A program made the translations under genes and the position numbers. The notes beneath the pieces are model-generated. The model was given only the letters and a program-made list of their open reading frames with translations, searched no databases and was not told the DNA's origin. This document shows, one piece after another, positions 43,876 to 54,400 of a stretch of 64,000 nucleotides of DNA. Origin of the DNA: [Bacillus] enclensis (GTDB lineage: Bacteria > Bacillota > Bacilli > Bacillales > Bacillaceae_B); contig NZ_KQ758482.1 of assembly GCF_001456935.1 (NCBI RefSeq), positions 910,249 to 974,248 on the forward strand, read 5' to 3'. Positions within the stretch are counted from its first letter, which is position 1. Each line of letters begins with the position of its first letter.

Positions 43876-44646
43876 TTAACCGTTGAACCATTTTTCCGCT
43901 AGTTTATCGAGTTCCCCGTTTTCCTCTAATTTCTTTAAGACAGCATTGAATTCTTCTGTAAGTTCGCTGTCCTTAGGAAAAGCAATGGCAGAACCTGCCT
44001 CTTCTTCGTTGACCTCCATCGTTGAACCTTGAAGGTCATTGTTCTTATCCAGGTAGCCTGCGGCCACTGTATTTTCAATGATGATGGCATCGAATCGGCC
44101 ATTTTGAAGATCCTGGATCAGCTCAGGAATACGGTCCCTCGTTTCCACCTTCAAATCGATGGAGGACTGCATGCCCTCTGCTTCATCCTGCTGAATCGAA
44201 CCTAACTGAACCCCGACCGTCTTGCCGTCCAGATCTTTTTCCGAGGAAATCCCGCTGTCTGTCTTTGTGATGATCATGTTCTTCGCCGTGTAATAGACTT
44301 CACTGAATTCCACATTCTTTTTTCGCTCCGGGGTCGGTGTCATCGCCGAAAGGACGAAGTCCACTTGACCAGTCTTCAACGCGGTGATAAGGCCGCTGAA
44401 CTCCATATCCTTTATTTCAACCTCATATCCCAGCTCATCCGCCAGCTTATTGGCAAGGTCGATATCGTACCCTATGAATTGGTCGCTGTTTGCAGTATCC
44501 ACGTACTCAAAAGGTTTATAGTCTGCGGATGTACCCATGATCAATTTTTTTGAATCACCGGATGCAGTGCTGCTTTCCTTCGAGCCGCATGCAGCAAGAC
44601 CGGCTGACAATAATAGTGCTAAGGATAAAATTAGAAGCTTTTTCAT
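43876..44646 (-). CDS. artP: Amino acid ABC transporter substrate-binding lipoprotein (arginine type)
   Basis: A 256-residue SBP_bac_3 protein. A lipoprotein signal (MKKLLILSLALLLSAGLAAC, lipobox cysteine 20) is followed by a Ser-rich linker and the two-lobed binding domain: FEYVDTANSDQFIGYDIDLA, MSAMTPTPERKKNVEFSEVYY and GKTVGVQLGSIQQ. Its closest known counterpart is ArtP/YqiX; arginine specificity is inferred from locus order and a possible ARG box upstream. Confidence 0.88.
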   Translation of the reverse strand: MKKLLILSLALLLSAGLAACGSKESSTASGDSKKLIMGTSADYKPFEYVDTANSDQFIGYDIDLANKLADELGYEVEIKDMEFSGLITALKTGQVDFVLSAMTPTPERKKNVEFSEVYYTAKNMIITKTDSGISSEKDLDGKTVGVQLGSIQQDEAEGMQSSIDLKVETRDRIPELIQDLQNGRFDAIIIENTVAAGYLDKNNDLQGSTMEVNEEEAGSAIAFPKDSELTEEFNAVLKKLEENGELDKLAEKWFNG

Positions 44647-44667
44647 TTGATTGTTGCCCTCCTGTTA

Positions 44668-44685
44668 TGAATAAATATAAAAATT
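44668..44685 (+). promoter_or_regulatory. Candidate ARG box upstream of artP
   Basis: TATGAATAAATATAAAAA fits the AhrC/ArgR pattern TNTGNATWWWWATNCANA with one mismatch. The region is very AT-rich, so a chance match is possible. Confidence 0.35.
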
Positions 44686-44929
44686 AATGTATATTAATTA
44701 GTATATTTGTAGTTTATCAGGTTTTTATTTTTATGCAATACTTTTTATATTTATAAATTAATGTTTGTATTTTCAGAAAACAGGTACCTAGATATTCATG
44801 GGGGTTGGATGCCGCTGTTTATTTCCGGGCAAGCCTTCGCTTTTGGAAGGGTGGTTGGTGAGCTTCGTTATTTTTGGCAGGAACTGTTCCAATCTGGAAA
44901 AAAAGGTTTAGGGAATCGATATATATTTA

Positions 44930-45058
44930 CTTATTTTCCCAAGTGATGGAATTATCCTTAAAATTAAAAGATTAATTGTCAAAATTAGAAGAATAATGTT
45001 CAATATTCAAAGATTAAAGGACCGAATTCAAAGATTATCAGCCAAAACTCGAAGATTT
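44930..45058 (-). repeat. Five-unit periodic array, family A, copy A2 (reverse orientation)
   Basis: Read on the minus strand, five units run 45058-45038, 45037-45017, 45016-44996, 44995-44975 and 44974-44955 (21, 21, 21, 21, 20 bases), with cores such as TAATCTTTGAATT. The tail TAATTCCATCACTTGG then AAAATAAG occupies 44954-44930. Body length (104 bases) and tail are the same as in A1 and A3. Confidence 0.85.
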
Positions 45059-45440
45059 GTAAAATTATGTAACTTTCATTAGTAAAAACTCACTCTCAAA
45101 TACAGCTGCACGGCCTCTAGTGGGTCATTTGCACCATATAGTCCAGTCTTCCCCGGTGGTTTTCGGCTGTTTCAACTGATTTCAGGATAAAGCATTGAGC
45201 AACCGGCTATATTCCGTGGTCGATCCCAAAATCCCGGCGCTTTTCTGATAGGATTCTTCGTTCTGATCTCCGCTGGTGATGAGTAAAAGGCCAATTTAAA
45301 TTGAAAATAGTTATAAAAACCTGCCGTGTACTGCCCGGCAGTCCAAAAAACGTTACGTTGAATTACACAATACTGTAAAAATTCCTGATGAGGCTGTCTA
45401 AATACATGAAAGAGCGGGCTTTTTGTCTATATGCGGGGTG
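45059..45440. other. Gene-free segment between inverted copies A2 and A3
   Basis: About 380 bases with no convincing gene. On the minus strand (about 45290-45185) a short open stretch reads LLLITSGDQNEESYQKSAGI and continues to a stop in TTATCCTGA. Further open stretches in other frames follow to about 45075. None has a start with a ribosome site. It could be decayed coding sequence or the interior of a small non-coding element bounded by A2 and A3. Confidence 0.35.
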
Positions 45441-45570
45441 GAATCTTTCGAATTGACAAGGTAATCTTCGAATATGGCCCAATAATCTTTTAATTTTGAC
45501 CCTTAATCCTTCGATTTCCACCATTCATCTTTCGATTCCGGCGATAATTCCGTCACTTGTAAAAATAAGG
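45441..45570 (+). repeat. Five-unit periodic array, family A, copy A3
   Basis: Units at 45441-45461, 45462-45482, 45483-45503, 45504-45524 and 45525-45544 (21, 21, 21, 21, 20 bases), then the tail TAATTCCGTCACTTGT followed by AAAAATAAGG to 45570. Unit by unit it lines up with A1: unit 1 GAATCTTTCGA, unit 2 TAATCTTCGAAT, unit 3 TAATCTTTTAATTTT. It is inverted relative to A2. Confidence 0.85.
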
Positions 45571-45604
45571 AAACATAAACCCGTCCCTGGCCCCAAACAA
45601 ATCA

Positions 45605-45643
45605 AAACAAAAACCCGGACCAATTTAAAAATGGTCCGGGTTT
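45605..45643 (-). terminator. Terminator of brxB
   Basis: AAACCCGGACCA and TGGTCCGGGTTT close a stem with a short AT-rich loop. On the minus strand it ends in TTTTTGTTTTG. Confidence 0.9.
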
Positions 45644-45691
45644 AACTCAAGGCTCAAACAACACTGTACAAGAGCCGATTCCTGAAGACGC

Positions 45692-46129
45692 TTAAACTTC
45701 TTCGCAATATTCATCAAAATAGGATTGAAGCTTGTTTACAACCGACATCGGATCGTGTCCTTCGATTTCATGTCTTTCTACCATTGTCAAGAGTTCTCCA
45801 TCTTTTAAAAGGGCGAAAGATGGTGAGGAAGGCGGATAGCCGGTGAAGTAACTGCGTGCTTTAGCGGTTGCTTCTTTATCCTGGCCGGCGAATACCGTTA
45901 CAAGCTGATCCGGTCTTTTATCATAATGGATTGCATGTGCTGCTGCCGGGCGGGCGATTCCGCCTGCACAACCACATACTGAGTTAATCATGACAAGTGT
46001 AGTGCCCGGCTTGGTGAAAGCCTGTTCCACTTCTTCTTCTGATGTTAATTGTGAATATCCTGATGCCTCCATTTCCTGACGGGCCTGGCGGACGATATCG
46101 TTCATAAATAAATTGAAATCCATATCCAT
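45692..46129 (-). CDS. brxB: Bacilliredoxin BrxB (YqiW)
   Basis: A 145-residue thioredoxin-like protein of the YphP/YqiW family. The active site is the family's Cys-Gly-Cys (Cys52-Gly53-Cys54 in [14 protein letters not shown]), and the C-terminal part [20 protein letters not shown] is highly conserved. It removes bacillithiol from S-bacillithiolated proteins during oxidative stress. It is a single gene with its own terminator. Confidence 0.94.
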   Translation of the reverse strand: MDMDFNLFMNDIVRQARQEMEASGYSQLTSEEEVEQAFTKPGTTLVMINSVCGCAGGIARPAAAHAIHYDKRPDQLVTVFAGQDKEATAKARSYFTGYPPSSPSFALLKDGELLTMVERHEIEGHDPMSVVNKLQSYFDEYCEEV

Positions 46130-46255
46130 TTTATGACGCTCCTTTTCAATGCTCTATGTCTTTATCATTCTTCACGGTAGACGAAGTTTGATGTACCCCC
46201 ATCATACCAAGTTTGTCCCTTTATTTTCAATTAAAATTGACTAAAAAGGTGTGAA

Positions 46256-47287
46256 TTAAGACTTCTTATACAGTTGAAGCAGTTCTTCGATGGCTTTGGA
46301 TGTGGTCAGGTCACCGCTTTTGATTTTTTCTTCCATTCGCGGGACTGCCGGTTTGATTTTTTCGTCCAGGAAGAAATCTGACAGGATCCGGTCTTTTAAC
46401 ATGGTGTAAAACCATTCTTTCTTTTGGCGCATCCTTCTTTCCTGAAAACTGCCGGTTTCTTTGGTTGTCTTATCGAATTCATTTATGACATCCCATAACT
46501 CTTTCAAACCGCTTTTTTCAAGGGCTGAGCATGTATACGCCCTTGAGTTCCATCCTTTTGTAGCCGGCACTAGAAAGTGAAGGATCTGGTTCAGTTCACG
46601 TCTCGTCTTTTCAGCGAGCTGCTTATTTTTCCCGTCCGCTTTATTGACGACCATGGCATCTGCGAGTTCCATGATGCCTTTTTTCATCCCCTGAAGCTCA
46701 TCTCCCGCGCCGGTGATGGCGAGTAAGAGGAAGAAGTCGACCATCTGTCTGACCATCACTTCACTCTGCCCGACTCCGACGGTCTCGATGATCATGATGT
46801 CATATCCTGCAGCTTCACACAAAAGCAATGTTTCATTCGTTTTCCGGTGAACCCCGCCGAGCGTGCCCGCTGTCGGGGACGGCCTGACGAACGCCTTTGG
46901 ATTTTTGGAAAGCTGCTCCATCCTTGTTTTATCCCCGAGGATGCTTCCCCCTGATAAGGAGGAGCTTGGATCGATTGCAAGAACCGCAACAGAGTGCCCC
47001 TGATTGCACAGCATTTCTCCAAACGCTTCGATGAAGGTGCTTTTCCCTGCCCCGGGGACTCCCGTAATCCCGATCCTGAGGCTGTTCCCGGTATGGGGCA
47101 TCAATTCCCCCAGAAGTTCCTGGCCCCATTCATAGTGATGGGGGGCGTTGCTCTCTATGAGTGTGATGGCTTTTGCCAAGGAACTGCGATTTCCATTCAG
47201 GACCCCTTCTTTCAATGCTGGAATTGAAATGGAATCTTGTTTTCTCTTAACAAATTTCCTTTTTTTCTCCGGCTTCCGGGAATCCAT
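46256..47287 (-). CDS. meaB: Methylmalonyl-CoA mutase-associated GTPase MeaB
   Basis: A 343-residue G3E-type GTPase (MeaB/ArgK). The P-loop is GITGVPGAGKSTFIEAFG, with ETVGVGQSE as switch region, NKADGKNK as the base-recognition motif, and a C-terminal dimerisation arm. It gates cobalamin loading into, and protects, the mutase. It shares one base with the mutB stop (TAATG), so all three mutase genes are translationally coupled. Confidence 0.93.
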   Translation of the reverse strand: MDSRKPEKKRKFVKRKQDSISIPALKEGVLNGNRSSLAKAITLIESNAPHHYEWGQELLGELMPHTGNSLRIGITGVPGAGKSTFIEAFGEMLCNQGHSVAVLAIDPSSSLSGGSILGDKTRMEQLSKNPKAFVRPSPTAGTLGGVHRKTNETLLLCEAAGYDIMIIETVGVGQSEVMVRQMVDFFLLLAITGAGDELQGMKKGIMELADAMVVNKADGKNKQLAEKTRRELNQILHFLVPATKGWNSRAYTCSALEKSGLKELWDVINEFDKTTKETGSFQERRMRQKKEWFYTMLKDRILSDFFLDEKIKPAVPRMEEKIKSGDLTTSKAIEELLQLYKKS

Positions 47288-49443
47288 TATTCGGTCACTT
47301 CCTCATAACCGAGGACTTCATAGATTTCCTTTATCACCTTCTGTGCTGCCACCGGTATGATTGTACCAGGTCCGAACACGGCAGATGCCCCGTTATTCAG
47401 CAGGAACTCATAATCCTTGGCAGGAATGACGCCGCCTACGACAATCAATATGTCTTCCCTGCCGAGTTTCCGAAGCTCTGCTGCAAGCTGCGGCAGGAGG
47501 GTTTTATGCCCGGCAGCAAGGGAACTGAACCCAATGACATGCACATCGTTCTCGACTGCCTGCAGTGCCGTTTCCTCCGGCGTTTGAAACAGCGGTCCGA
47601 TATCGACGTCAAATCCAAGATCGGCGAATGCCGTACTGATCACCTTCGCACCCCTGTCGTGCCCGTCCTGGCCCATCTTCGCAATCAAGATACGTGGTCT
47701 CCTTCCTTCGTTCTCAAGGAATTCCTCGGTCATTTCCTGCACCACTGCAATTTCATTTTCATTCGAGAAATTTGAACTGTACACGCCGCTTATGCTCCTT
47801 ATCGTCGCTTTATGCCTGCCTGATACTTTTTCGACTGCACCGGATATTTCACCGAGGGTTGCTCTGGCCCGTGCTGCGTCAACTGCCTTTTCTAGAAGAT
47901 TCCCTCCCCCTGTCTGCGCTGCGTTCGTCAAGGCGTCCAGTGCTTTCAGGACTTCATCTTCATTTCTCTCATCTTTTAATTTTTGGATTCTCTCGATCTG
48001 CTTTTGTCTGACGGCAGTATTGTCAATATCGAGTGTTTCAATTTCATCTTCTTTATCCAGACGGTACTTATTGACGCCGATGATCGATTCTTTACCTGAG
48101 TCGATCATTGCCTGCCTTCTTGCAGCCGCTTCTTCGATCCTCATCTTTGGCAGACCTGTTTCGATCGCTTTCGTCATCCCGCCGAGCTCTTCTATTTCTT
48201 CAATATGCTCCCATGCCTTCTCCATGAGCTGCTGGGTAAGGGATTCGACATAGTGGGAACCGGCCCACGGGTCGATGACTTTTGTGATCAAGGTTTCTTC
48301 CTGCAGATAAAGCTGGGTGTTACGTGCGATCCGTGCTGAAAAGTCAGTCGGCAGGGCGATGGCCTCATCTAGTGCGTTCGTGTGAAGCGACTGGGTATGG
48401 CCCATCGCTGCTGCATGCGCCTCAATCAGGGTCCGGGTCACATTGTTGAAAGGATCCTGTTCCGTCAGGCTCCACCCTGATGTTTGGGAGTGGGTCCTGA
48501 GCGCCATTGATTTTACATTCTCAGGGTCAAATGATTTCATCATCTTGGCCCAGATCCTTCTCGCGGCACGCATTTTTGCCACTTCCATGAAATAATTCAT
48601 CCCGATTGCCCAAAAGAATGACAGCCTCGGTGCGAAAGAATCGATGTCGATCCCCGCCTTTAAACCGGTCCTGACGTATTCAAGCCCGTCTGCAAGGGTA
48701 TAGGCAAGTTCGATATCGGCAGGTGCCCCCGCTTCCTGCATATGATATCCCGAGATGCTGATGCTGTTGAATTTAGGCATGTTCCTGGAGGTATACTCAA
48801 AGATATCCGCTATGATTTTCATGGAAGTCTCCGGCGGGTATATATACGTATTCCTCACCATGTATTCTTTTAAGATATCATTTTGAATGGTTCCTGAGAG
48901 CTTCTCCTGCGGCACACCCTGTTCTTCTGCCGTGACGATATAAAAAGCAAGGATCGGCAGCACGGCGCCGTTCATCGTCATGGATACCGACATTTGGTCA
49001 AGCGGGATCCCATCGAAAAGTATTTTCATATCGAGGATGGAATCGATTGCCACCCCTGCTTTTCCGACATCCCCCACCACCCTTGGGTGATCTGAATCAT
49101 AGCCCCGGTGTGTCGCAAGGTCGAAGGCCACCGAAAGGCCCTTTTGCCCCATGCTTAAGTTTCTCCGGTAAAACGCATTACTTTCTTCTGCAGTTGAAAA
49201 ACCTGCATATTGACGCACGGTCCACGGCCTGTTCACATACATCGTCGGATACGGCCCGCGGGTGAACGGGGCAATACCAGGCAGATCTTCACGATGGGAC
49301 ATAGTCTTGGTATCTTCCTCTGTATAGAGCGACTTGATCGTTATATTTTCATTTGTTTCATAGGTGCTGCCTGGAGCAGGAAAATCTCCCGCAGCAGCCC
49401 TTGGGGAATACGGGTCCATTCCCTGCCAGTCGGGTTTAATCAT
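47287..49443 (-). CDS. mutB: Methylmalonyl-CoA mutase large (catalytic) subunit
   Basis: A 718-residue protein. The N-terminal TIM-barrel includes [20 protein letters not shown], the substrate channel, and [22 protein letters not shown]-terminal B12-binding domain starts near residue 581 with [14 protein letters not shown], where His595 of DxHxxG is the lower cobalt ligand. It converts (R)-methylmalonyl-CoA to succinyl-CoA. It overlaps mutA by four bases. Confidence 0.95.
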   Translation of the reverse strand: MIKPDWQGMDPYSPRAAAGDFPAPGSTYETNENITIKSLYTEEDTKTMSHREDLPGIAPFTRGPYPTMYVNRPWTVRQYAGFSTAEESNAFYRRNLSMGQKGLSVAFDLATHRGYDSDHPRVVGDVGKAGVAIDSILDMKILFDGIPLDQMSVSMTMNGAVLPILAFYIVTAEEQGVPQEKLSGTIQNDILKEYMVRNTYIYPPETSMKIIADIFEYTSRNMPKFNSISISGYHMQEAGAPADIELAYTLADGLEYVRTGLKAGIDIDSFAPRLSFFWAIGMNYFMEVAKMRAARRIWAKMMKSFDPENVKSMALRTHSQTSGWSLTEQDPFNNVTRTLIEAHAAAMGHTQSLHTNALDEAIALPTDFSARIARNTQLYLQEETLITKVIDPWAGSHYVESLTQQLMEKAWEHIEEIEELGGMTKAIETGLPKMRIEEAAARRQAMIDSGKESIIGVNKYRLDKEDEIETLDIDNTAVRQKQIERIQKLKDERNEDEVLKALDALTNAAQTGGGNLLEKAVDAARARATLGEISGAVEKVSGRHKATIRSISGVYSSNFSNENEIAVVQEMTEEFLENEGRRPRILIAKMGQDGHDRGAKVISTAFADLGFDVDIGPLFQTPEETALQAVENDVHVIGFSSLAAGHKTLLPQLAAELRKLGREDILIVVGGVIPAKDYEFLLNNGASAVFGPGTIIPVAAQKVIKEIYEVLGYEEVTE

Positions 49444-51248
49444 TTCTTTTCCTCCTCCCAGATGGTCAGTAGATCATTCAATTTCTCCAGCATATTCTGG
49501 TTCCGGTGGATACAGCCGTTCAACCCAAGCTGAGTCCAGGCCGCCATCTTCTCTTCGTTCAATTTACCTGCAGCATCGACTTTTATTTGTGAATGGTAAT
49601 TGCCGGCTGTCTCCACGATCAATGGGAGCCATGAATCATATTCTTCATCCCTGCCGCAAACAACATAATATGGATAATTGGTTTCTTCCATGAAGGCGAG
49701 GACATCCTCTTTCGTAAAACAAGGACGGCTCAGGTGGGAATGGATGCCCCCTGTGGACAAGAAACCACTGACAAAATCTGCGCGCGGCTTGTGACTCTTC
49801 AGTTCACCCAGTCCAATGATTCCGGCGACCGGTTTTTCCCCTGCCCTTCCGATTTCTTCCGCCCTTCTCCTGAGCTTTTCAAACGGCAGGGAAAGCCTGT
49901 AGTCATCTGACGGTTCCACGCCGGTAAGCAAATCTTCGGGATTTGCATAAATGTTGGTGCCAATCATGGATTGTGAACGCGTGGATAAATCAGCAAGCCT
50001 CTTTTCCAGCACCTTGTTCACGCTCTCCTGGATATCACCTTTCTTCAGTAAATCGGCCATTCCGCCTTCCAAATCGATCCGCAGGAATTCCGACCAGGCT
50101 TTTCTTCCGACCTCTTCGGTCAGCCATTCCACATAATAGGACCCCCCGGCTGGATCGATCACTTTATTTAAATGAGCTTCTTCCCCAAGGATCAGCTGTA
50201 TGTTGCGTGCAGCCCTTTCAGAAAGCGGGGTTGTCTCACCCGATAAGCTGTCAAAAGGATGTACAACCAGAAAATCGACGCCGGAAAGAACGGCAGAAAA
50301 TGCCTCTCCGCCCGTCCGGAGCAGGTTCACATGGCGATCAAGGGCTGATTTATTGAACTGTGATGTCTCAACGCTGATACTGATGAAGCGTTCACACAAT
50401 TCTTTATCAATGCCATAAGAAGTAAGAATGTCCTTCCATACCTTTTTAAACGCTCTTATCTTGGAAAGTTCCATGAAGAAGTGACTTCCTGCCGAGAAAT
50501 GAACATGTATCTTTCCAGCAATCTCTTCAGGGGACCATCCCTTTTCTTGAAATATATTAAAATATAAGACTCCCGTACTAAATGCATAAGCAAGCTCCTG
50601 TACGGCATTCGCTCCCTGATTGTGATAGGGTGTCGTATTGATGACGATTGTTTTGATGTGCGGGAGGCTGGATGACACAGCGACAGTCTTTTCTGTCCAT
50701 TCATCAAGCGGGCAATCTCCCTGCCTGAATCCAATTTCAGAAATTGGATCATATCCGATCACTCCGTGGGAACCTTTCAGCGATTCATCGCTATCCGCCA
50801 AGGAAGACAGTCTGTCAGCCAGATCGGCATTATTCTTCTCAATGTTGAATAAAGGCAGATTTTCTCCAGCAGTCCCGAGGATAAAGTTGTCAAACCCTTC
50901 ATCCATTTGCATATCTTCCACTGAAAAAGACAAGCAGTTTTGTCCTCTTGAAATTGCCGCTTGCAGGGCATGAGATAATTCACCCCACGTTCCCCTTTTT
51001 ATCACTTGTGCGATTTTCCACTCTTGAATGGAGGAAATCTTTTTATTCACCCCCGGTATATATGACTCCACCCGGTCGTTTGCGGGAAGATCTTCCTGGG
51101 TAAACAACGGCTTAAGTTCAATCCCTTCATACGTTTCGGTATGTAATGATTCTACGCTCCTCCCTTTCAAGGCTTTTTCAGCCGCTTCCTGCCATGCTTG
51201 AAGATTGGGAGGATCGAATGATTGATTCTTCATCTCACTAAGCTTCAT
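49440..51248 (-). CDS. mutA: Methylmalonyl-CoA mutase small subunit
   Basis: A 602-residue paralogue of MutB that forms the heterodimer. It keeps the barrel outline ([39 protein letters not shown]) but its C-terminal domain lacks the DxHxxG cobalamin motif, as expected for the non-catalytic subunit. It is the first gene of mutA-mutB-meaB. A perfect cre site lies 25 bases upstream of its start. Confidence 0.92.
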   Translation of the reverse strand: MKLSEMKNQSFDPPNLQAWQEAAEKALKGRSVESLHTETYEGIELKPLFTQEDLPANDRVESYIPGVNKKISSIQEWKIAQVIKRGTWGELSHALQAAISRGQNCLSFSVEDMQMDEGFDNFILGTAGENLPLFNIEKNNADLADRLSSLADSDESLKGSHGVIGYDPISEIGFRQGDCPLDEWTEKTVAVSSSLPHIKTIVINTTPYHNQGANAVQELAYAFSTGVLYFNIFQEKGWSPEEIAGKIHVHFSAGSHFFMELSKIRAFKKVWKDILTSYGIDKELCERFISISVETSQFNKSALDRHVNLLRTGGEAFSAVLSGVDFLVVHPFDSLSGETTPLSERAARNIQLILGEEAHLNKVIDPAGGSYYVEWLTEEVGRKAWSEFLRIDLEGGMADLLKKGDIQESVNKVLEKRLADLSTRSQSMIGTNIYANPEDLLTGVEPSDDYRLSLPFEKLRRRAEEIGRAGEKPVAGIIGLGELKSHKPRADFVSGFLSTGGIHSHLSRPCFTKEDVLAFMEETNYPYYVVCGRDEEYDSWLPLIVETAGNYHSQIKVDAAGKLNEEKMAAWTQLGLNGCIHRNQNMLEKLNDLLTIWEEEKK

Positions 51249-51272
51249 ATGTACCCCTCTTTCATTTCGTTT

Positions 51273-51288
51273 TTGAAATCGTTTTCAA
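51273..51288. promoter_or_regulatory. CcpA operator (cre) upstream of mutA-mutB-meaB
   Basis: TTGAAATCGTTTTCAA matches WTGNAANCGNWWNCAW at every fixed position and is a near-perfect palindrome. It lies 25-40 bases upstream of the mutA ATG, so it would sit in or just after the promoter and block transcription when glucose is plentiful. Confidence 0.8.
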
Positions 51289-51410
51289 AATTATACTCAG
51301 CTGCCCCTTTGATTCTTTTTGCTGCCGGATTTGATAAAATTCAAAATTTTTATTCAATACTATTTCAGTATATAAAAAAAATCCCTTTTCTTCAATTCTT
51401 CATTGATATC

Positions 51411-51442
51411 AGAAAAAAGAAGAGCCGGCATGCCGGCTCTTC
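51411..51442 (-). terminator. Terminator of bpr
   Basis: GAAGAGCCGGCA and TGCCGGCTCTTC form a perfect 24-base palindrome (51419-51442), followed on the minus strand by TTTTTTCT. Confidence 0.93.
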
Positions 51443-51457
51443 CCCCTTCTTGATTTT

Positions 51458-54400
51458 TTATTTTTTGGCGTTGATGTAAAGCTTTCCTTCAGCACGTTTA
51501 GTGGTTACATTTCCATAGTCGTCAGAGATCTTGACTTCAACCACGGCCCCAGGTGCTTTCACATTGGACGTTGCCGTGTAGTAGCCTACATAATGTCCTT
51601 CAGAAGTTTCCATCATCGGAAGTTCAGTTGCGTTCGTCAACTGTCCTCCTGCATTCGTCAGCGGCATGTGGATGGCGAAAGTTGCATCCAATCCAGGTTC
51701 GCTGTCAAATTCGATTTTTACCGATTCTCCATTTTTCAATTCTTTATCTTCAGCCGGAAGAAGATTATCGATTTCAATGTCTCCGAACTTGGCAAAGACC
51801 GTTACCGATTTCTTCTTTTTGTTGCCTGCTTTATCTTTTGCCACAACTTGAATGATATTTTCTCCTTGATCCAGTAGAAGCCTGTGGCTGAATTCGCCGT
51901 CTTTCACAGTAGCTTTTTCACCATTTACTTTCACCCATGCAAGGTGATCTTCGTTAATGGTTCCTTTTACCGTGATGGCCTCGCGATTTGTTTTCAGTCC
52001 TTCTTCAGGAGAAGTGATGGCGAGTTCCGGCTTCACCTGATCGAGCGTGATCGTAACAGGTTCGGAAGCCCCCGTCATACCCTGCTCTGTTGCAGCTTTT
52101 GCCGTAATGACATTCTCCCCGTCATCCAAGGTAACATTTGCAGAGAATGTACCGTCTTCAGCCGTTTCAGCTTGAGCCACTTCATCGTCCCCATTGTATA
52201 GATGGACGGTAGTGGTAGGTGCTGAAGTACCTTCAACGGTGACCGATTCGTCTTTCGTATATGAACCGTCTTTAGGTGAAGTGATGACTGGTGCAGTCAC
52301 TTCGTAATTCACTGTTGCACGGATCATATAGTTTCCTTCATCTTCTGGAGAAGGCGACCATGCTCCGCCGACCAGCTGCCAGCTGCGCGCAGCGTATTCA
52401 CCGTCTTCATCTGTACCTAATCCAGGTGCGTTAGGGTTAGGGGCAGATTGGATGTAGACCATATAGAAATCTCCATCGACCATGATTCCGTGTTCACTAA
52501 GATCGACGTGCGTCCATTCGCCATTTCTTAAAGCAGTTGCATCAAATGGACCTGCGAGCTTCTTACCAGGTGCCCCGTCAGTTCCGGAAGCGTCGTAGAT
52601 TGCCACTTGGAAATCAGTTCCGCCCGGTACCGGCCATTCTGTATCCCAGAATCGGAATAGACCTCCGGTTACCATTGCTGAATCGTTTCCTTCTTCTAGT
52701 GACATCTTAACGGCCCACCCATTACCTGCATCATAGAAGGCACGTGCATTTTCAGCTGTTCCATCATCGTAACCGATTTCACCAGGGTAGCCGATGAATG
52801 GCTCAAGGGAAACGTCCGCTTCAGCAGCTTCTCCGCCTTCAATGGTCACACTCACCTCTTGGCTGTAGTAGTAAGGTGCAACGATTTTGAGCGTATATTC
52901 ACCTTCATAAGCTTCGAGTTCGTATTCACCGTCTGCATTTGTTTCAACCGGAGTTACCACGGCATCTTCCATCAAGAAGACTGTCGCACCTTCGACAGGT
53001 TCGCCTGTCGTTTGGTTGGTCACAACACCCGAAACAGTTCCGCGCGGGATTTCTTCCAGCGTAAAGTTCGCTGTTGAAGTTTCATCGGCTTCCACTGTGA
53101 CACTTTGTGTCTGTGATCTGTACCCGTAAGTTGAAGCCTGTAGTGTAAATTCTCCTGCAGCATGGGTCATTTGATAAGATCCATCTGCCGGATTCGTATA
53201 AGCAGAACGTCCAGTTTCAAGCACAGTAACCTCTGCTTGCAGCGGTAATAATACCGGAGCAGGAGAGTTGCCTTCCACAGGGGCTTCTTTCTTGGCAGGC
53301 TCAGCCATTTCAATCTTATTAGGATTCACACTAGGTTTCTTTGAAACCGAAGCCGAGCTGTCACTCTTAGACTTTAAACCTAACTTTGCTTTGCCTGCAG
53401 GCATAATGGATTCTGCACTCAATTTCACATCATCCAGATACCATCCTTGTTTCACGACGCTTCCATCCGTCGTCACATTGAATGCCACATAAACACGCTG
53501 GCCGGCATATTCACTTAAGTCAACCTCGCCGTCGACCCAGCCGTCCGTCACATTATTTACACGCAGAGCCTGAGTCCAGTTCTCTCCGTCTGTTGAGACA
53601 AATACGTGACCGTAATCGTAGTTTCTTTCAAGTTCATGCCACTGCTTGAACTGAAGGAAGCTGTTCCCTTCCGGCAGGTCGATCGGAGGCATCTGCAGGG
53701 ACATATTCGCGCGATTATCATAATTTCCATCAAGATTCGTTGCATATACTTTTTCACCGGATACTGCGCTGCCAGGTCCTGTAGTCGGAACGCCCCACTC
53801 CCAGCTGTTTGCTTCTCCATATGAAGTCCAGCCGGCAGGAGTTGTTTCAAAGTCCTGCTCATATCCAACTGTGATACCCGGTAATAAAGCTACTGTATAC
53901 GTATCACTGTCGGCTTCATTTCCGCCGTAGTCAGCAGCAGTCCACTTATAATTCACTTCATCACCGGTCAGATCCGCACCCGGAATGACTGCTTCGTAAG
54001 TTCCGGAAGTATAATCGCCGGATGTTCTTGAAGCATCAACTGTAACCCACTCACCATCAGCTTTCTGATAGCTAAGGGATACATTTGTGACACTGATATT
54101 ATCATTTACATCCGCTTGCAGAGGCAGATCCATACCTTTGAATGCCTCCGCCGGAGCATCGTGGGAGATTTCAGGAGCTTCCGAGTCATCTCCTTCTTTC
54201 GATACATTCCCTTCAATCTTACCTATTCCGCTCATGACTGATGAGACTGCATCAAATGCATTCACAAGCCCATGGCCATAACCGTTATTCGGGGATTCAG
54301 GGAATGTGCCGTCAGTCAACGGTACTGCTGTAGACGTCAGGATCTCTTCGATATCATCGACTGTCAAATCAGAATTAACCTGCTTTAACAGTGCGGCTAC

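Noticed and set aside
44761..44946. 61-codon open frame upstream of array A2
   Set aside because: There is no ribosome site, the composition is AT-driven, and it runs into the conserved tail of A2.
45388..45405. GAGGCTGTCTAAAT as an insertion sequence end
   Set aside because: It resembles the tips of some IS families, but no matching opposite end or transposase remnant was found.
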